Assembly: GCA_963714055.1 (NCBI GenBank)
Contig: OY970227.1
Coordinates: 1,860,001 to 1,924,000 of the forward strand
Direction: 5' to 3'
DNA: 64,000 nt
Origin: JACDBE01 sp963714055
Lineage (GTDB): Bacteria; Actinomycetota; Acidimicrobiia; Spongiisociales; UBA5794
The notes below the pieces were generated by a model. The model did no database searches, was not told the origin of the DNA, and saw nothing but the letters and a program-made list of their open reading frames with translations. The position numbers and the translations under genes were made by a program. Below are positions 8,473 through 17,792 of the stretch, piece by piece. The number at the start of each line of letters is the position of its first letter. Positions within the stretch are counted from its first letter, which is position 1.

Positions 8473-10902
8473 ATGTCATCCGTGGAAACCACGGAATTCG
8501 GCCTACGTGGCGGCGTGACCCGCCGGGAAGCGGAGATCCTGAGTCTGGTGGGCAATCGCCTGTCCAACCGGGAGATCGCCGACCACCTCTACATCTCGGT
8601 GCGGACGGTGGAGAGCCACGTCTCCTCGCTGCTCGCCAAGCTGGGCGCCTCCGATCGGCGCGCCCTGGTTGCGCTGGCCGACCAACTGAAAGCGCCGGCG
8701 CCTTCTCACAATCTGCCTCGGCGACCGGACTCGTTCGTGGGACGTGACGCCGAGCAGCGGCATCTGGCCGAAGTCCTCGCCGGCCACCGTCTCGTCACCA
8801 TCGTCGGACCGCCGGGGGTGGGCAAGACTCGGCTCGCCACCGAGACGGCCCTGGGGCTGCTCGATCGATATGAAGAAGGTGTCTGGCTGGTGGAGTTGGC
8901 CGATGTGGCCGATCCCAAGCTGGTGGTACCGTCGGTGATGGCCGTGCTGGGCCTGCGGGCACCCCCGGGCGGCGACCCCCTCGAGGCCCTGGTCGCCGGA
9001 GCAGCGACGCGGCGCTCCTTGGTGGTGCTGGACAACTGCGAGCATCTCGCCGGCTCCGCCGCCGCCGTTGCCGAGGCCGTAACGACCAGGACCGACAGCC
9101 TGGCAGTCCTCGCCACCAGCCGCCACCCGCTGGGTACCTCGGGGGAGCGGGTCGTGCAGCTCGACCCGTTGCTGGTCGAGCCGTCGGTGCGTCTGTTCGC
9201 CGATCGTGCGGGAGCAGCCCAGGACGGATTCGAGCTGACCGACCACAACACCGACTCGGTGACCCGGCTGGTGGAACGTCTCGACAGGATCCCCCTCGCC
9301 GTGGAGCTGGCTGCTTCCCGGATCCGCGCCTTCACACCGGCCGAGCTCCTCGACCACCTCGGTATCGGAATCGACTTGATAGGGACCTCAGCGGCGGCGG
9401 GACGGCATCGAACGCTCACTGGAACGATCGCCTGGAGCTACCGCCTGCTCAGCACCGGTGAGCGCCTCCTCTTCGGGCGGCTCTGCGTCTTCGCCGGTTT
9501 CAACCTCGCCGCCGCCCAGACCGTCTGCGCCGGCGATGGGCTGGCAGGAGACAAGATCCCCGCCCTCCTCAGCGACCTGGTCGATCATTCCCTCGTGTTC
9601 CCGCTGCCCGGCACCTCACCTCATCGGTACCGAATGCTCGAGTCGATCCGTGCGTTCGCCGGAGGCAGGCTCAAGGACCGTTGCGCGCCTCGAGGACCGA
9701 CGCGCGGTACTTCGTCGCGATGGCCGACGAGGCCGGCTTCCGGATCACGGGGGCTGACCAGCAGCCCGGCATGCGTCAGGTCGAAGCCGACCTGGACAAC
9801 ATCCGGTTGGTCTTCGACTGGGCGATCAGGACCGGGGAAGCATCCGAGGCCTGGAAGCTCGTCTCCGCCCTGGCCATGTTCTGGCACTACTCGGGGCGTA
9901 GATGGGAGGGAGCCGAATGGGCACGACGGGCGATGGCAGACGCCGGGACCGACCGGACCGCCGAGATGGCGCGGGGGCTGGCGTCGGCGACATGGTTGAT
10001 CCTGCCGCACAGCACCGCCCAGGCCATCGAGTCGGCCCGACTGGCGATGGAGATTGCCACGGAGACGGGCGACGACGTGGCCTACCACCGCGCTCTCGTC
10101 ATGCAGGGGTACGCAGACGATCGTCGATCCGCCGAAGCGGACAAGTGGCTCACCACCGCCATCGACTACTTCCACCGGTGCGGTGACACCTGGTGGGAGG
10201 CTTTTGGCTTGATAGGCCGGACCGGCTTGGACCAGCAGACGCGCCGACATCAACCGAGCGCTGAGCCTGTCGCAGACGCTCGGCGACGAGTTCCTACACA
10301 CCATGGCCACCGGGGTCCTCACCGAGTTGCTCATCTCAGATGGGAACCTCGACGAAGCAGAACAAACGGCGGAGGAGGCCCTGGCCGTGGCCAGGAGGAA
10401 CGGGGACCGCCACGGGGCGGCGCATTGCCACCGCGATCTCGGCGACATCGACCTCCACCGCGGGCGTTACACCGAGGCCGCGCGCCAGTTCGGCGAAGCC
10501 GTGCCGATGTTGCTGGATATGGGAGACCTTCGGTGTGCTTCCTTTGCCATCGCCGAGCATGGCACTGCCCTGATGGGCATGGATCGCCAGCGGGAGGCGA
10601 AGGACATGTTCGGCCGGGCCTGGCGGATCGTGACCGAGGTCGAGGACTTGGCGGGCATGATCTACTGCCTGGACGGACTCGCCGAGTTGAGTGATGGTCT
10701 CATCGCGATCCGGCTCCACGGAGCCGCCGAAGCGGTGCGCCGCACCGCTCAGTTCTGGATTTCTCCCGGTCTCGCCACCGATGAGCATGTGGCGGCCCTG
10801 CGATCCTCGGTCCCGGAAAAGGCCTTTACGGAGGCGTGGGAACAGGGGATGGAACTCGACCCCGCCGTGCTCGTCGCCCGAGTCCTGGCCTCACAGCCGT
10901 AG
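8473..10902 (+). pseudogene. LuxR-type HTH / STAND ATPase / TPR transcriptional regulator, two frameshifts
   Basis: From the ATG at 8473 the protein begins with a LuxR HTH (residues 13-68, RREAEILSLVGNRLSNREIA), an unusual N-terminal position. An AfsR-like NTPase follows, with Walker A GPPGVGKT at 112-119, Walker B SLVVLDN and an AELLDHLG winged-helix region. Near 9680-9690 the homology moves to the next frame (DARYFVAMADEAGF), and near 10,240 it returns to the first frame (ADINRALSLSQTLGDEF) through the TPR-like tail to a TAG at 10900-10902. The net changes are one base lost and one base gained. If real, the tail is missing; if sequencing errors, the gene encodes about 810 residues. It diverges from the repeat protein at 7775-8377. 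Confidence 0.75.
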
Positions 10903-11229
10903 AACGAACAGATGAGTCACCGGGCAGTAGTGGGAACCACCCCGTGTGCTGGCTTTGCGCCGGGAGGAAGCAGATGAGCGATGATGTCGCGGTCAGACTC
11001 TGCAGGCGTCCGGTGACCCCTAGAGAGCGTTGGCTCGCGTCCCTCGCTGTAGTAGGAGCAGGTCAGAGGCTGTCGGGATCCCACTGGCCGTGACGGTGTC
11101 CCCAGCCGTGTCGTTAGCTCTCTGATCCTGTGGGTAGTCAGGGTCCTCCGCTGACAAGAGCTCATTGCCGTGCACGAGGGTGCAGTCGTGAACCACGAGA
11201 AGCCCTTCCGGGGCAAGGACTTCCGAGAG
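10903..11229. other. Intergenic region before tRNA-Ile
   Basis: This 327-bp stretch lies between the end of the LuxR-type regulator and the tRNA-Ile gene. I see no coding sequence with recognisable content, no strong hairpin and no repeat. Confidence 0.4.
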
Positions 11230-11304
11230 TGGGCCCACCTGGATTTGAACCAGGGACCTCATCCTTATCAGGGATGCGCTCTAACCGGGCTGAGCTATGG
11301 GCCC
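11230..11304 (-). tRNA. tRNA-Ile(GAT)
   Basis: On the minus strand the gene reads GGGCCCATAGCTCAG at its 5' end and ends in TGGGCCC plus a discriminator A. The 7-bp acceptor stem pairs perfectly (GGGCCCA with TGGGCCC). The anticodon loop CTGATAA gives anticodon GAT, and the T-arm contains GGTTCAAATCC. No CCA is encoded. It is a single tRNA, not linked to an rRNA operon in this window. Confidence 0.95.
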
Positions 11305-11721
11305 TCGAAACCGTTGATCTGTAAGGGTTTACGTCTGTTCTGACGCCTTGCACCGGGGCGCTCAGCGCTCGAAGAGCGCATCACTATCCGACGTCGCGCG
11401 GACCGGAGAGCCGAGGATTGCCCTTCCGCCGTGAAGCACCCGCATGAGGCCAACACTGTAGACGGCCTGGCATCGCTGATCGCCTCGTGCCGTCGCCACC
11501 TCGTCGCCCGGAACCTGTCAACCAACACCGTCGAAGGGCACGCCCGTTCGACGTGGAGGCGGGCTGCTGTCCTCCAACGATTGTGGAGGTCGTCAAGCTA
11601 CCGCGGTGGGATGTGTGTGGCGCTCAGCCAGAAGCTCCTTGACCACGACGTCGAGACCCTTCGCCTCACCCCGGGCGACGGCCGACGCGAAAGCGCCAGC
11701 TTCCATCACGTCGCAGAGAGC
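11305..11721. other. Intergenic region between tRNA-Ile and the cyclase-ATPase gene
   Basis: This 417-bp stretch holds no gene I can support. It must contain the tRNA-Ile promoter just above 11304 on the minus strand, but no clear -10/-35 pair stands out. Open frames in it are uninformative. Confidence 0.4.
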
Positions 11722-14352
11722 TCATCCAGCAACTCTGCGGCCGACTCGGCAGCCGTGGTCGGGCTCCAAGAAGTACGGCCGGTCGCTCGAGGGATCAGCT
11801 CGAACACAGGACGCCGCCTCGGCGGCCCGCTCCCTGTCACCGGTATTCGCCATGACCTTTGCCAGCATGAAGGTGACGTAGCCCATCTCGGTGACCAGCC
11901 CCAATCTCTCGAAGAGCTCGAGGCCTTCGCACAACGTTCGGTCCGCCACACTCCACTCGCCACGTTGGACCTGAATCTGGCCGATGCCGGTCAGACCCAA
12001 GGCGAGGACTCTCCTGTAACCGAGACGGCGGGCGACTTCCGCCTGTCGACTGTGCAGGAGTGCGGCATCGTCCAGCCGACTCTGCATCCGAGCAAGCGAC
12101 GCCTGGATATGCAGATTCCAGCCGAGGATCATCAGGTCACTCGCCTCTACCAGGATCTGTTCTCCTTCACGGAGTATCTCCAGAGCCGATTCGACGTCGC
12201 CCCTCTGTAGATGTGCGCCGGCCACATAGGCGCTGATCCCGGCCGAATACACGGCATAGCCCGATTCGTCGCCGACTCGCCTCGCCCGGTTGCTCAGCTC
12301 CAGAACGGGATCGGCCTCCCCGCGGTAGACCATGATCTCGAGCAAAGACTCGACAGCGATGAGGTAAGCGAGGGTGTCGCCCGCCTCCCGCAGGGAGCTC
12401 ACCGCCGACGCGGCGATCGGAGCTGCCGATTCGAGCTCGCCCAGATTGGTGAGGAACTTGGCTTCGCTGGTTGCTGCCAAGGCTCGTGCCACAACGGCAC
12501 TCTCGTCCTCGCGGCCCTCGAAGGCTTCCCTGACTTCAGCGCACATCTCAGCCCCCGCCTTGATCCATCCGTTGATCTCGTAGATCCACCCGAAGGCCAG
12601 CAGGAATGCTCGGGCGCGATCAGGGTCAGCAGACCTGCAGGCATGTCGAAGGGCAAGCCTCATGTTGTCCAGGTCCTGTTGGACGACGCGTAAGCCGTCT
12701 TGCTGTCCGCCACCCGTGAAGAGCTTCTGAGCTGCGATTCCGGCGAGGTCTGCGAAGTACCTGGCGTGCTCGGCCACGGTCGCTTCGAGCCTCGCCGAGT
12801 CAGCTGCCAGTTCCGCCTCGGCATACTGGCGCAGGAGTTCGTGGACGGTGTACCGGTTGCTCCCCCTGTCGAAACTGATCAGAGATTTGCTCACCAGGTT
12901 CGAGAGGTGCCGTACCGAAGCGCCGGCGACGGCTTCGGCCGCCTCTCTGGTGAAGCCCCCCCTGAAGACCGACAGGCCGGCGAACGTGCGACGCTCCTCC
13001 TCATCCAGCAACCGCCACGAGTACTCGAACACAGCTCGCATGCTGCGATGCCGCTCCGGGTGGTCTGTCTGACCGGCTTCGAGGAAGTCGATGCTCTTCT
13101 CGATCTCGTCGGCTATCTCATCGATCGGAAGCGTGTCCACCCACGACGCCGACAGGATGATGCCCAGCGGCGTCCCGCCGACCAGACGGAGGATCCGGGA
13201 CAACGGTTCCAGGTCGTCGACGTCCAGAGAGAAGAGAGCGTCGGCCCGCTTGGCGGCATCTATGAAGAGACGAACACCACTGGCCTCGAAGGCTTCTTCG
13301 GCGGTGTTCCAGCCGATGGTCAATCCCGGGAGGTTGAAGATCGTCTCCCCGGAGATGCCCAGCTTCATCCGACTGGTCACCAGGACTCTCACCTCTGGCG
13401 CCGCTGTAAGTATGCGGGCGATGAGCGCCGCCCCTTCACTGACGTGCTCGAAGTTGTCGAAGATCAGCAGTTGCCGTTCGTTGACGAGATGGGTCAGGAG
13501 CTGAGTCTCGAGATCGTCGCTGCCGGCAAGGGCGATGCCGAGCGACTCCGCAGCCGTTTGGGCGATGTCCCGGGGTGAGTCGATGGGCGCCAGGTCGATG
13601 AAGAAGACCCCGTCGGGAAACTCCGACATCAGCTCAGCGGATGCCTGAATGGCCGAACGTGTCTTGCCTACCCCTCCAGGCGCCAGGACGGTGACGAGTC
13701 TGACCGACCTGATGAGCCGCTTCATCTCCTCGACCTCGGGACGCCCGATGAAGTCGGTGAGTTGAATCGGGAGGTTGTTGCGAGTGACGTCCAGCGAGAG
13801 CAGGGGAGGGAAGGCGCGTTCGAGCCCGTCAATCGCCAGCTCGAAGACATGCTCCGGGCTGGTCAGGTCGCGGAGACGATGCTGGCCGTGATCCACCACG
13901 GTCACCCCGTTCGGCAGGGTGTCCCTGACCAGCTCCCACGTGCTGCCGGAGATGAGAGTCTGTCCGCCGTGGGCAATCCCGCGTAGACGCGCCGCCCGGT
14001 TGACCGGAGTGCCGTAGTACTGGCCGAGCTGTAGATCCACCGCGCCGGTGTGGATCGATGCCCGCACCTTGATGGGTCTCGGAGTGTCCCAAGAGACCTC
14101 AGCGAGTTGGCTCTGGATGGCCGTTGCCGCGGCGATTGCGTCCGATGCCACCGAGAAGACGACAAAGTGGCTGTCACCTTCCCCCCGGGCTCCGATGTGG
14201 ACACCATTGTTCGATCGTGCCGCCTCCTCGATGACGCCGTCGTGGAGGCGGAGAGCCTGCGCCATCACGTCGGGGGCGTCCTGCCAAAGACGTGTGCTTC
14301 CCTCGACGTCCGTGAACAGGAAGGTGACTACACCATGGGGCAGCTCGGGCAC
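11722..14352 (-). CDS. Class III adenylate/guanylate cyclase domain fused to STAND ATPase and TPR repeats
   Basis: This is 876 residues from an ATG at 14350-14352. Residues 8-170 are a class III nucleotide cyclase domain: FTDVEGST with metal Asp15, GEGDSHFVVF with Asp60, and VNRAARL with Asn118 and Arg122. An NB-ARC-like ATPase follows, with Walker A APGGVGKT at 224-231 and LLIFDNFEH as Walker B. From about residue 480 the helical repeats resemble TPRs. There is no DNA-binding domain. Proteins of this layout are common in actinobacteria and are presumed signalling switches; their ligands are unknown. Whether it still cyclises nucleotide is uncertain, because the substrate-binding lysine usually seen before the second Asp is not obvious. 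Confidence 0.85.
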   Translation of the reverse strand: MPELPHGVVTFLFTDVEGSTRLWQDAPDVMAQALRLHDGVIEEAARSNNGVHIGARGEGDSHFVVFSVASDAIAAATAIQSQLAEVSWDTPRPIKVRASIHTGAVDLQLGQYYGTPVNRAARLRGIAHGGQTLISGSTWELVRDTLPNGVTVVDHGQHRLRDLTSPEHVFELAIDGLERAFPPLLSLDVTRNNLPIQLTDFIGRPEVEEMKRLIRSVRLVTVLAPGGVGKTRSAIQASAELMSEFPDGVFFIDLAPIDSPRDIAQTAAESLGIALAGSDDLETQLLTHLVNERQLLIFDNFEHVSEGAALIARILTAAPEVRVLVTSRMKLGISGETIFNLPGLTIGWNTAEEAFEASGVRLFIDAAKRADALFSLDVDDLEPLSRILRLVGGTPLGIILSASWVDTLPIDEIADEIEKSIDFLEAGQTDHPERHRSMRAVFEYSWRLLDEEERRTFAGLSVFRGGFTREAAEAVAGASVRHLSNLVSKSLISFDRGSNRYTVHELLRQYAEAELAADSARLEATVAEHARYFADLAGIAAQKLFTGGGQQDGLRVVQQDLDNMRLALRHACRSADPDRARAFLLAFGWIYEINGWIKAGAEMCAEVREAFEGREDESAVVARALAATSEAKFLTNLGELESAAPIAASAVSSLREAGDTLAYLIAVESLLEIMVYRGEADPVLELSNRARRVGDESGYAVYSAGISAYVAGAHLQRGDVESALEILREGEQILVEASDLMILGWNLHIQASLARMQSRLDDAALLHSRQAEVARRLGYRRVLALGLTGIGQIQVQRGEWSVADRTLCEGLELFERLGLVTEMGYVTFMLAKVMANTGDRERAAEAASCVRADPSSDRPYFLEPDHGCRVGRRVAG

Positions 14353-14552
14353 GGACGAGGACGCTACTCATGCCAGGTCCCATCTGTCGCTGAAGGGACT
14401 TGAAGGCGAAGTTCGATGCCAGGGCGCGCAACACGCTCGGGCGGTGCGTCGCGGTCAGCGGCTTCACAGAAGGAGCGGTCGAGACGCACTCCAGCCCTGA
14501 GTCTCCGTTGATCCTGTGGACGGCGCCGATCTGCTGCCGATTCGGGAAGGGC

Positions 14553-14684
14553 GTATCGGCCTAGACGATCGCGTCGTCGATCCCAGAGGAAGAAGCCGTC
14601 CCACCCCGACGCCTCGGCGATCACACGCATCTCGACCAGTTCCCCCGGGTCGGCAAAGCTGGGAACGTGGAGCGCATGCCGCAT
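14553..14684 (-). pseudogene. 5' remnant of an LLM-class flavin-dependent oxidoreductase
   Basis: From an ATG at 14682-14684 the first 35 codons read MRHALHVPSFADPGELVEM, then AEASGWDGFFLWD. This is the characteristic N-terminus of luciferase-like monooxygenases (beta strand 1 and the GWDGFFLWDH region). After FFLWD the homology is lost in all frames I examined. Only the first 40 or so codons of a gene normally about 280-330 codons long survive. The flanking sequence (14353-14552 and 14685-14880) shows nothing else recognisable. Confidence 0.55.
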
Positions 14685-14880
14685 CGGCGTTGCTGTCCTC
14701 CCACAGGACCGGGATTGACGTGCAGGAGCCGGCCGGTGACGGTGATGCTGACGATCCGGTAGGCGAGATGCCTCCTACTGCGAATGTCTCCAAGAACCGC
14801 GCAATCCGGCGAGAAGGCCGATCACGTATCCGGCGGTGACACCAGGAAGGGGCGTCTCATCGCGGCCAGGCCGAGCTCCG

Positions 14881-15348
14881 TCAATCGTCCTGCTCCGCCT
14901 CTCCCTCCTCACCTCCACCTCCATCCTCAGCACCGAGGGTGGCTGCCAGGCCATCGGCCAGCGCAGCCAGTTCGGCGTCGCTGAGGCGCGCATCGGGATG
15001 AGTCAGGAGGTAGGAACTCGGCGGCATCGAGCCCTCGCGCACGGTCTCCGCCGACTCCTCACCCTCCTGGGGGCGGTTCCACTCGGAGTAGTTCACATGC
15101 TCCCGGCCTTCGTCGACGTCGCGCTGTACCAGCCACGACATGGGAGCCACATTCGAATACCACGGCCACACCGTCTCGTTGCTGTGACAGTCGAAACAGG
15201 CACGGACCGTCAACTCACGGGTCTGAGGCGAATCCCACGACGGCTCTGCCACCACCGGCGGGTTGTCATGGTCCCTGCCATAGGGCACCAACTGGATCAC
15301 CAAGAACCCACCGAGCAGGGCGACCAGACCCCATTTCACCCAACGCAT
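14881..15348 (-). CDS. Haem-binding domain protein, membrane anchored, CxxCH motif
   Basis: The protein has 155 residues from the ATG at 15346-15348, where an N-terminal transmembrane segment begins (residues 5-22); longer in-frame starts precede unlikely sequence. The exported part contains ACFDCHSNE, a CxxCH cytochrome-c-type haem attachment site, followed by WPWYSNVAPMSW and VNYSEW. These are hallmarks of the small haem-binding domain family found next to cytochromes in many bacteria. The C-terminus is acidic and low in complexity. It is likely an exported electron-transfer or haem-handling protein. No respiratory genes are adjacent. Confidence 0.75.
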   Translation of the reverse strand: MRWVKWGLVALLGGFLVIQLVPYGRDHDNPPVVAEPSWDSPQTRELTVRACFDCHSNETVWPWYSNVAPMSWLVQRDVDEGREHVNYSEWNRPQEGEESAETVREGSMPPSSYLLTHPDARLSDAELAALADGLAATLGAEDGGGGEEGEAEQDD

Positions 15349-15584
15349 GCCCGCGATTCTCTCCCGGCGAGGTGCCGGTCGACAGAGGCGAAGGGCCTCT
15401 CTCGCCAGGACCGCAGCCTCAGCGACGATGCAGGACCATCGAATCGAACCGAACCACACTTACGGCGTTGTCATTCGATGCGACCAGGTCGTGATCCGGC
15501 GGACGTGCGGGTGCTCGATCACCACAGCCTTCGCCACTGCTCACCTCGTCCCTCCGAACGGCTCTCATCGCCTGGGTCGGACCG

Positions 15585-16346
15585 TCACCCGGCGGGAGCG
15601 GTGACCGATGGTTCTTCTGGCAGGTCCTTGGCGCTTGACGGATTCGCCGGGTCGGCACCGGTCTTGCCGTCCGGAGACGAGCCGGTCGATCCGAACGGCG
15701 AGTAGATCGCAGTGAGCTCGGCGAACCAGCCCTGGAGGGTCCCGTCCCCGGAGAACAACCGATAGGCCCTGATGTCGAACCGGTTCTCGCCGGCGGACAC
15801 CGGAAAGACCGAGGCGTGGGCGATGTTGCCGTTGCGGGCCCCGGAGGGAACCGTCTCCTCCGCGGTGACCGAGTACGTGCCCGTCTCGAGGTGGCGAATC
15901 CGGGCGAGCACCGTACACCCCGTGGTGCAGCCGTTGTTGCGGACCGTGGTGCTTCCGTAGACCACGACGAACCCGTCCCCGGGTGCGGTGATCGTCAGCG
16001 GGGACCCATACGTCTCCTCGCCGGTGCCGAGGTCGAGCGTGTCGCTGGTGGCCGTCATCGCGACCCTGGTCAGCCCGTTGGCGTCGTGGCCGTCGACCTT
16101 GTCGGCGTTGGGTGCCTTGGCGATGATGTCGTTGGGAAGCCTGCCGGTGACCCCATTCGTGGCGACCAATCTCCCTTTGCGGTTGTCGACGGTGGCGCCG
16201 AAACCGACGGCGTGCCTGCCGTCGACCATGTCGGCGTTGAGGCCTGCCACGGCGAGGACACCCTGGGCGACCCCGGGGGCGGCGGCCGTCACGACGGCGA
16301 TGACAACCGCGCAGATCGATACGACTAACGAGACTCGGTGATGCAT
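15585..16346 (-). CDS. Secreted protein of unknown function with NADxVDGxxA motifs
   Basis: The predicted protein has 253 residues from the ATG at 16344-16346. Residues 5-28 form a signal peptide (hydrophobic core SLVVSICAVVIAVVTAAA). Two short motifs follow, LNADMVDGRHAVGFGA near 34-49 and PNADKVDGHDANGL downstream, a pattern often seen near the N-terminus of secreted or surface proteins of soil and marine actinobacteria. The C-terminal half is beta-rich with CTTGC as a possible disulphide. The last 30 residues are Ser/Pro/Gly-rich. Function is unknown; a surface or matrix role is a guess. Neighbouring genes give no clue. Confidence 0.7.
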   Translation of the reverse strand: MHHRVSLVVSICAVVIAVVTAAAPGVAQGVLAVAGLNADMVDGRHAVGFGATVDNRKGRLVATNGVTGRLPNDIIAKAPNADKVDGHDANGLTRVAMTATSDTLDLGTGEETYGSPLTITAPGDGFVVVYGSTTVRNNGCTTGCTVLARIRHLETGTYSVTAEETVPSGARNGNIAHASVFPVSAGENRFDIRAYRLFSGDGTLQGWFAELTAIYSPFGSTGSSPDGKTGADPANPSSAKDLPEEPSVTAPAG

Positions 16347-16584
16347 AGCGCTATCTCCAGTTGTCGGGCATCGGTGAGAAGAATACGGACCGGATCCGGC
16401 GACGGCTAGAGGGCCGCGGTGTAGGCAGGCCCGCATGGGCAACGAGGCTCGAGAACCTGACCACCGACCTCTGGTTCGACGAGAACCAGGCGCCGGCCCT
16501 GGCGTGGAGCCCGCTCTGGTTTGCGGCCCATCGGCCACGGGTAGATGCGGCCAGCCAAAGTCACTGAAGGAGAAGGAGATCGTT

Positions 16585-17177
16585 GTGGATGATGCCCAGG
16601 TTCATGAGTTGCTCTACCAGGCCCTGGAGACCGAGTTGGGCGGCGTTGAGGTGTACAACGCCGCGATCAGTGCGCCGTCAACGACGAGCTGCGCGAGGAG
16701 TGGGAGAAGTACCTCGAAGAGACGGAGAACCACGTCCGGATCGTGGGCAAGGTGTTCGACGACCTCGAGCTGGATCCCGAAGTCGAGACCCCGGGACGGG
16801 AGATCGTCCGCCACAAGGGGAAGGCGCTGGTCGAGTCGATGCGGATGGCCACCGAGTCCGGTGACGCCGCCGCCGCCCAGCTGGTCGCCGCCGAGGCGGT
16901 GGTCGACGCCGAGACCAAGGATCACGCCAACTGGGAGCTGATCGGGAAGGTCGCCGAATCGGCGACCGGCAAGCTCGCCTCGGTGCTGCAAGAGGCATAC
17001 GACGAGGTCGGGGAGCAGGAAGACGAGCACCTGTACCACACGATGGGCTGGGCGCGGGAGCTGTGGATCGAGTCCCTCGGGATGCCGGCGGTGCTGCCGC
17101 CACCGGAGGAGCAGAAGAAGGTGAAGACGGCGATCGGCGCCTCGCGGGCGGAGCAGGCACGCGACAACCTGCTCTGA
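16585..17177 (+). CDS. Ferritin-like/rubrerythrin-type four-helix protein, one frameshift
   Basis: The start is GTG at 16585 with AAGGAG upstream. The first 30 codons read VDDAQVHELLYQALETELGG then VEVYNAAI, a ferritin-like first helix with Glu residues. At about 16668-16672 the frame breaks: restoring one C in GATCAG continues as CAVNDELREEWEKYLEETEN and HVRIVGKVF into the open frame that ends at 17177 (last motif RAEQARDNLL). Acidic and His-bearing helices fit a di-iron or stress-protective fold, though metal ligands cannot be assigned with certainty. The downstream frame alone could start at 16743 but would lack helix 1. Repaired length is about 197 residues. Sequencing error is a plausible cause. 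Confidence 0.6.
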
Positions 17178-17243
17178 GTCACGGCACCTGGATAGAGCCG
17201 ACCGGGGCTTGTTGGCCGAGGCCCTGTCTTCACCGGTCGCCGG

Positions 17244-17657
17244 TCAAGGCAGGGCTTCGTGCTGGCCGGTCAGGTGGAGCGAGTAAGCCAGGCGGTAGAG
17301 GAAGCTGCCGGGGTCACGCACCGCCAGGTCGCACGCCACGGTGGCGGTGGTGATCACCGCCCCGGTGTCCAGCAGCCGGAAACCGTCGACCGCCCACCCC
17401 ACGCTGAGCGGCGGGCCCTCGTTGGCAATGGATGCCAGGGCGACGTACGGGGCCCACTGCACGACCTTGAGGCCCTGGCCGGCCGGCAGGTCGGGGAGCG
17501 GGACTTCGAAGGTCAGCGTGTCGTGCACCCAGCTGAGGCTGCCGTCGCCGCGAAAGCTCATGATGACGAGGCCGGTGAGCACATGGACGTGCAGGCCGTT
17601 GCCGGCTTCGAAACCGAGCCAATGGCGGCTGCCATAGGCGTCGACGGTCACTGCCAT
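17244..17657 (-). CDS. Hypothetical protein
   Basis: This is 137 residues from an ATG at 17655-17657 with CGGAGGA about 6 nt upstream; the frame remains open further upstream, but the ribosome binding site decides the start. I do not recognise the family. The protein is beta-rich with several Trp and Gly residues, no signal peptide and no membrane segment, and could form a small barrel. It converges with the ferritin-like gene and diverges from the aminotransferase gene about 135 bp away. No functional claim is made. Confidence 0.65.
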   Translation of the reverse strand: MAVTVDAYGSRHWLGFEAGNGLHVHVLTGLVIMSFRGDGSLSWVHDTLTFEVPLPDLPAGQGLKVVQWAPYVALASIANEGPPLSVGWAVDGFRLLDTGAVITTATVACDLAVRDPGSFLYRLAYSLHLTGQHEALP

Positions 17658-17792
17658 GATGTTCCTCCGATCGATCCGGGCGCTCGGCGCGTGCGTGTCC
17701 TCCGCCGGAATGATGCTCCGTCGGGGGCCGGTATGGTGGACGCACGGCCGAAGGTGCGGGACGACCATGATTGAACCGCGGAGGAGAGTCTG

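Noticed and set aside
7515..8567. 350-codon minus-strand frame overlapping the repeat protein
   Set aside because: It is a low-complexity Arg/Pro-rich shadow; the repeat protein frame has a ribosome binding site, a transmembrane helix and conserved repeat units.
11431..12210. 259-codon plus-strand frame covering the end of the cyclase-ATPase gene
   Set aside because: It is antisense to the TPR region of the minus-strand gene and has no known domain.
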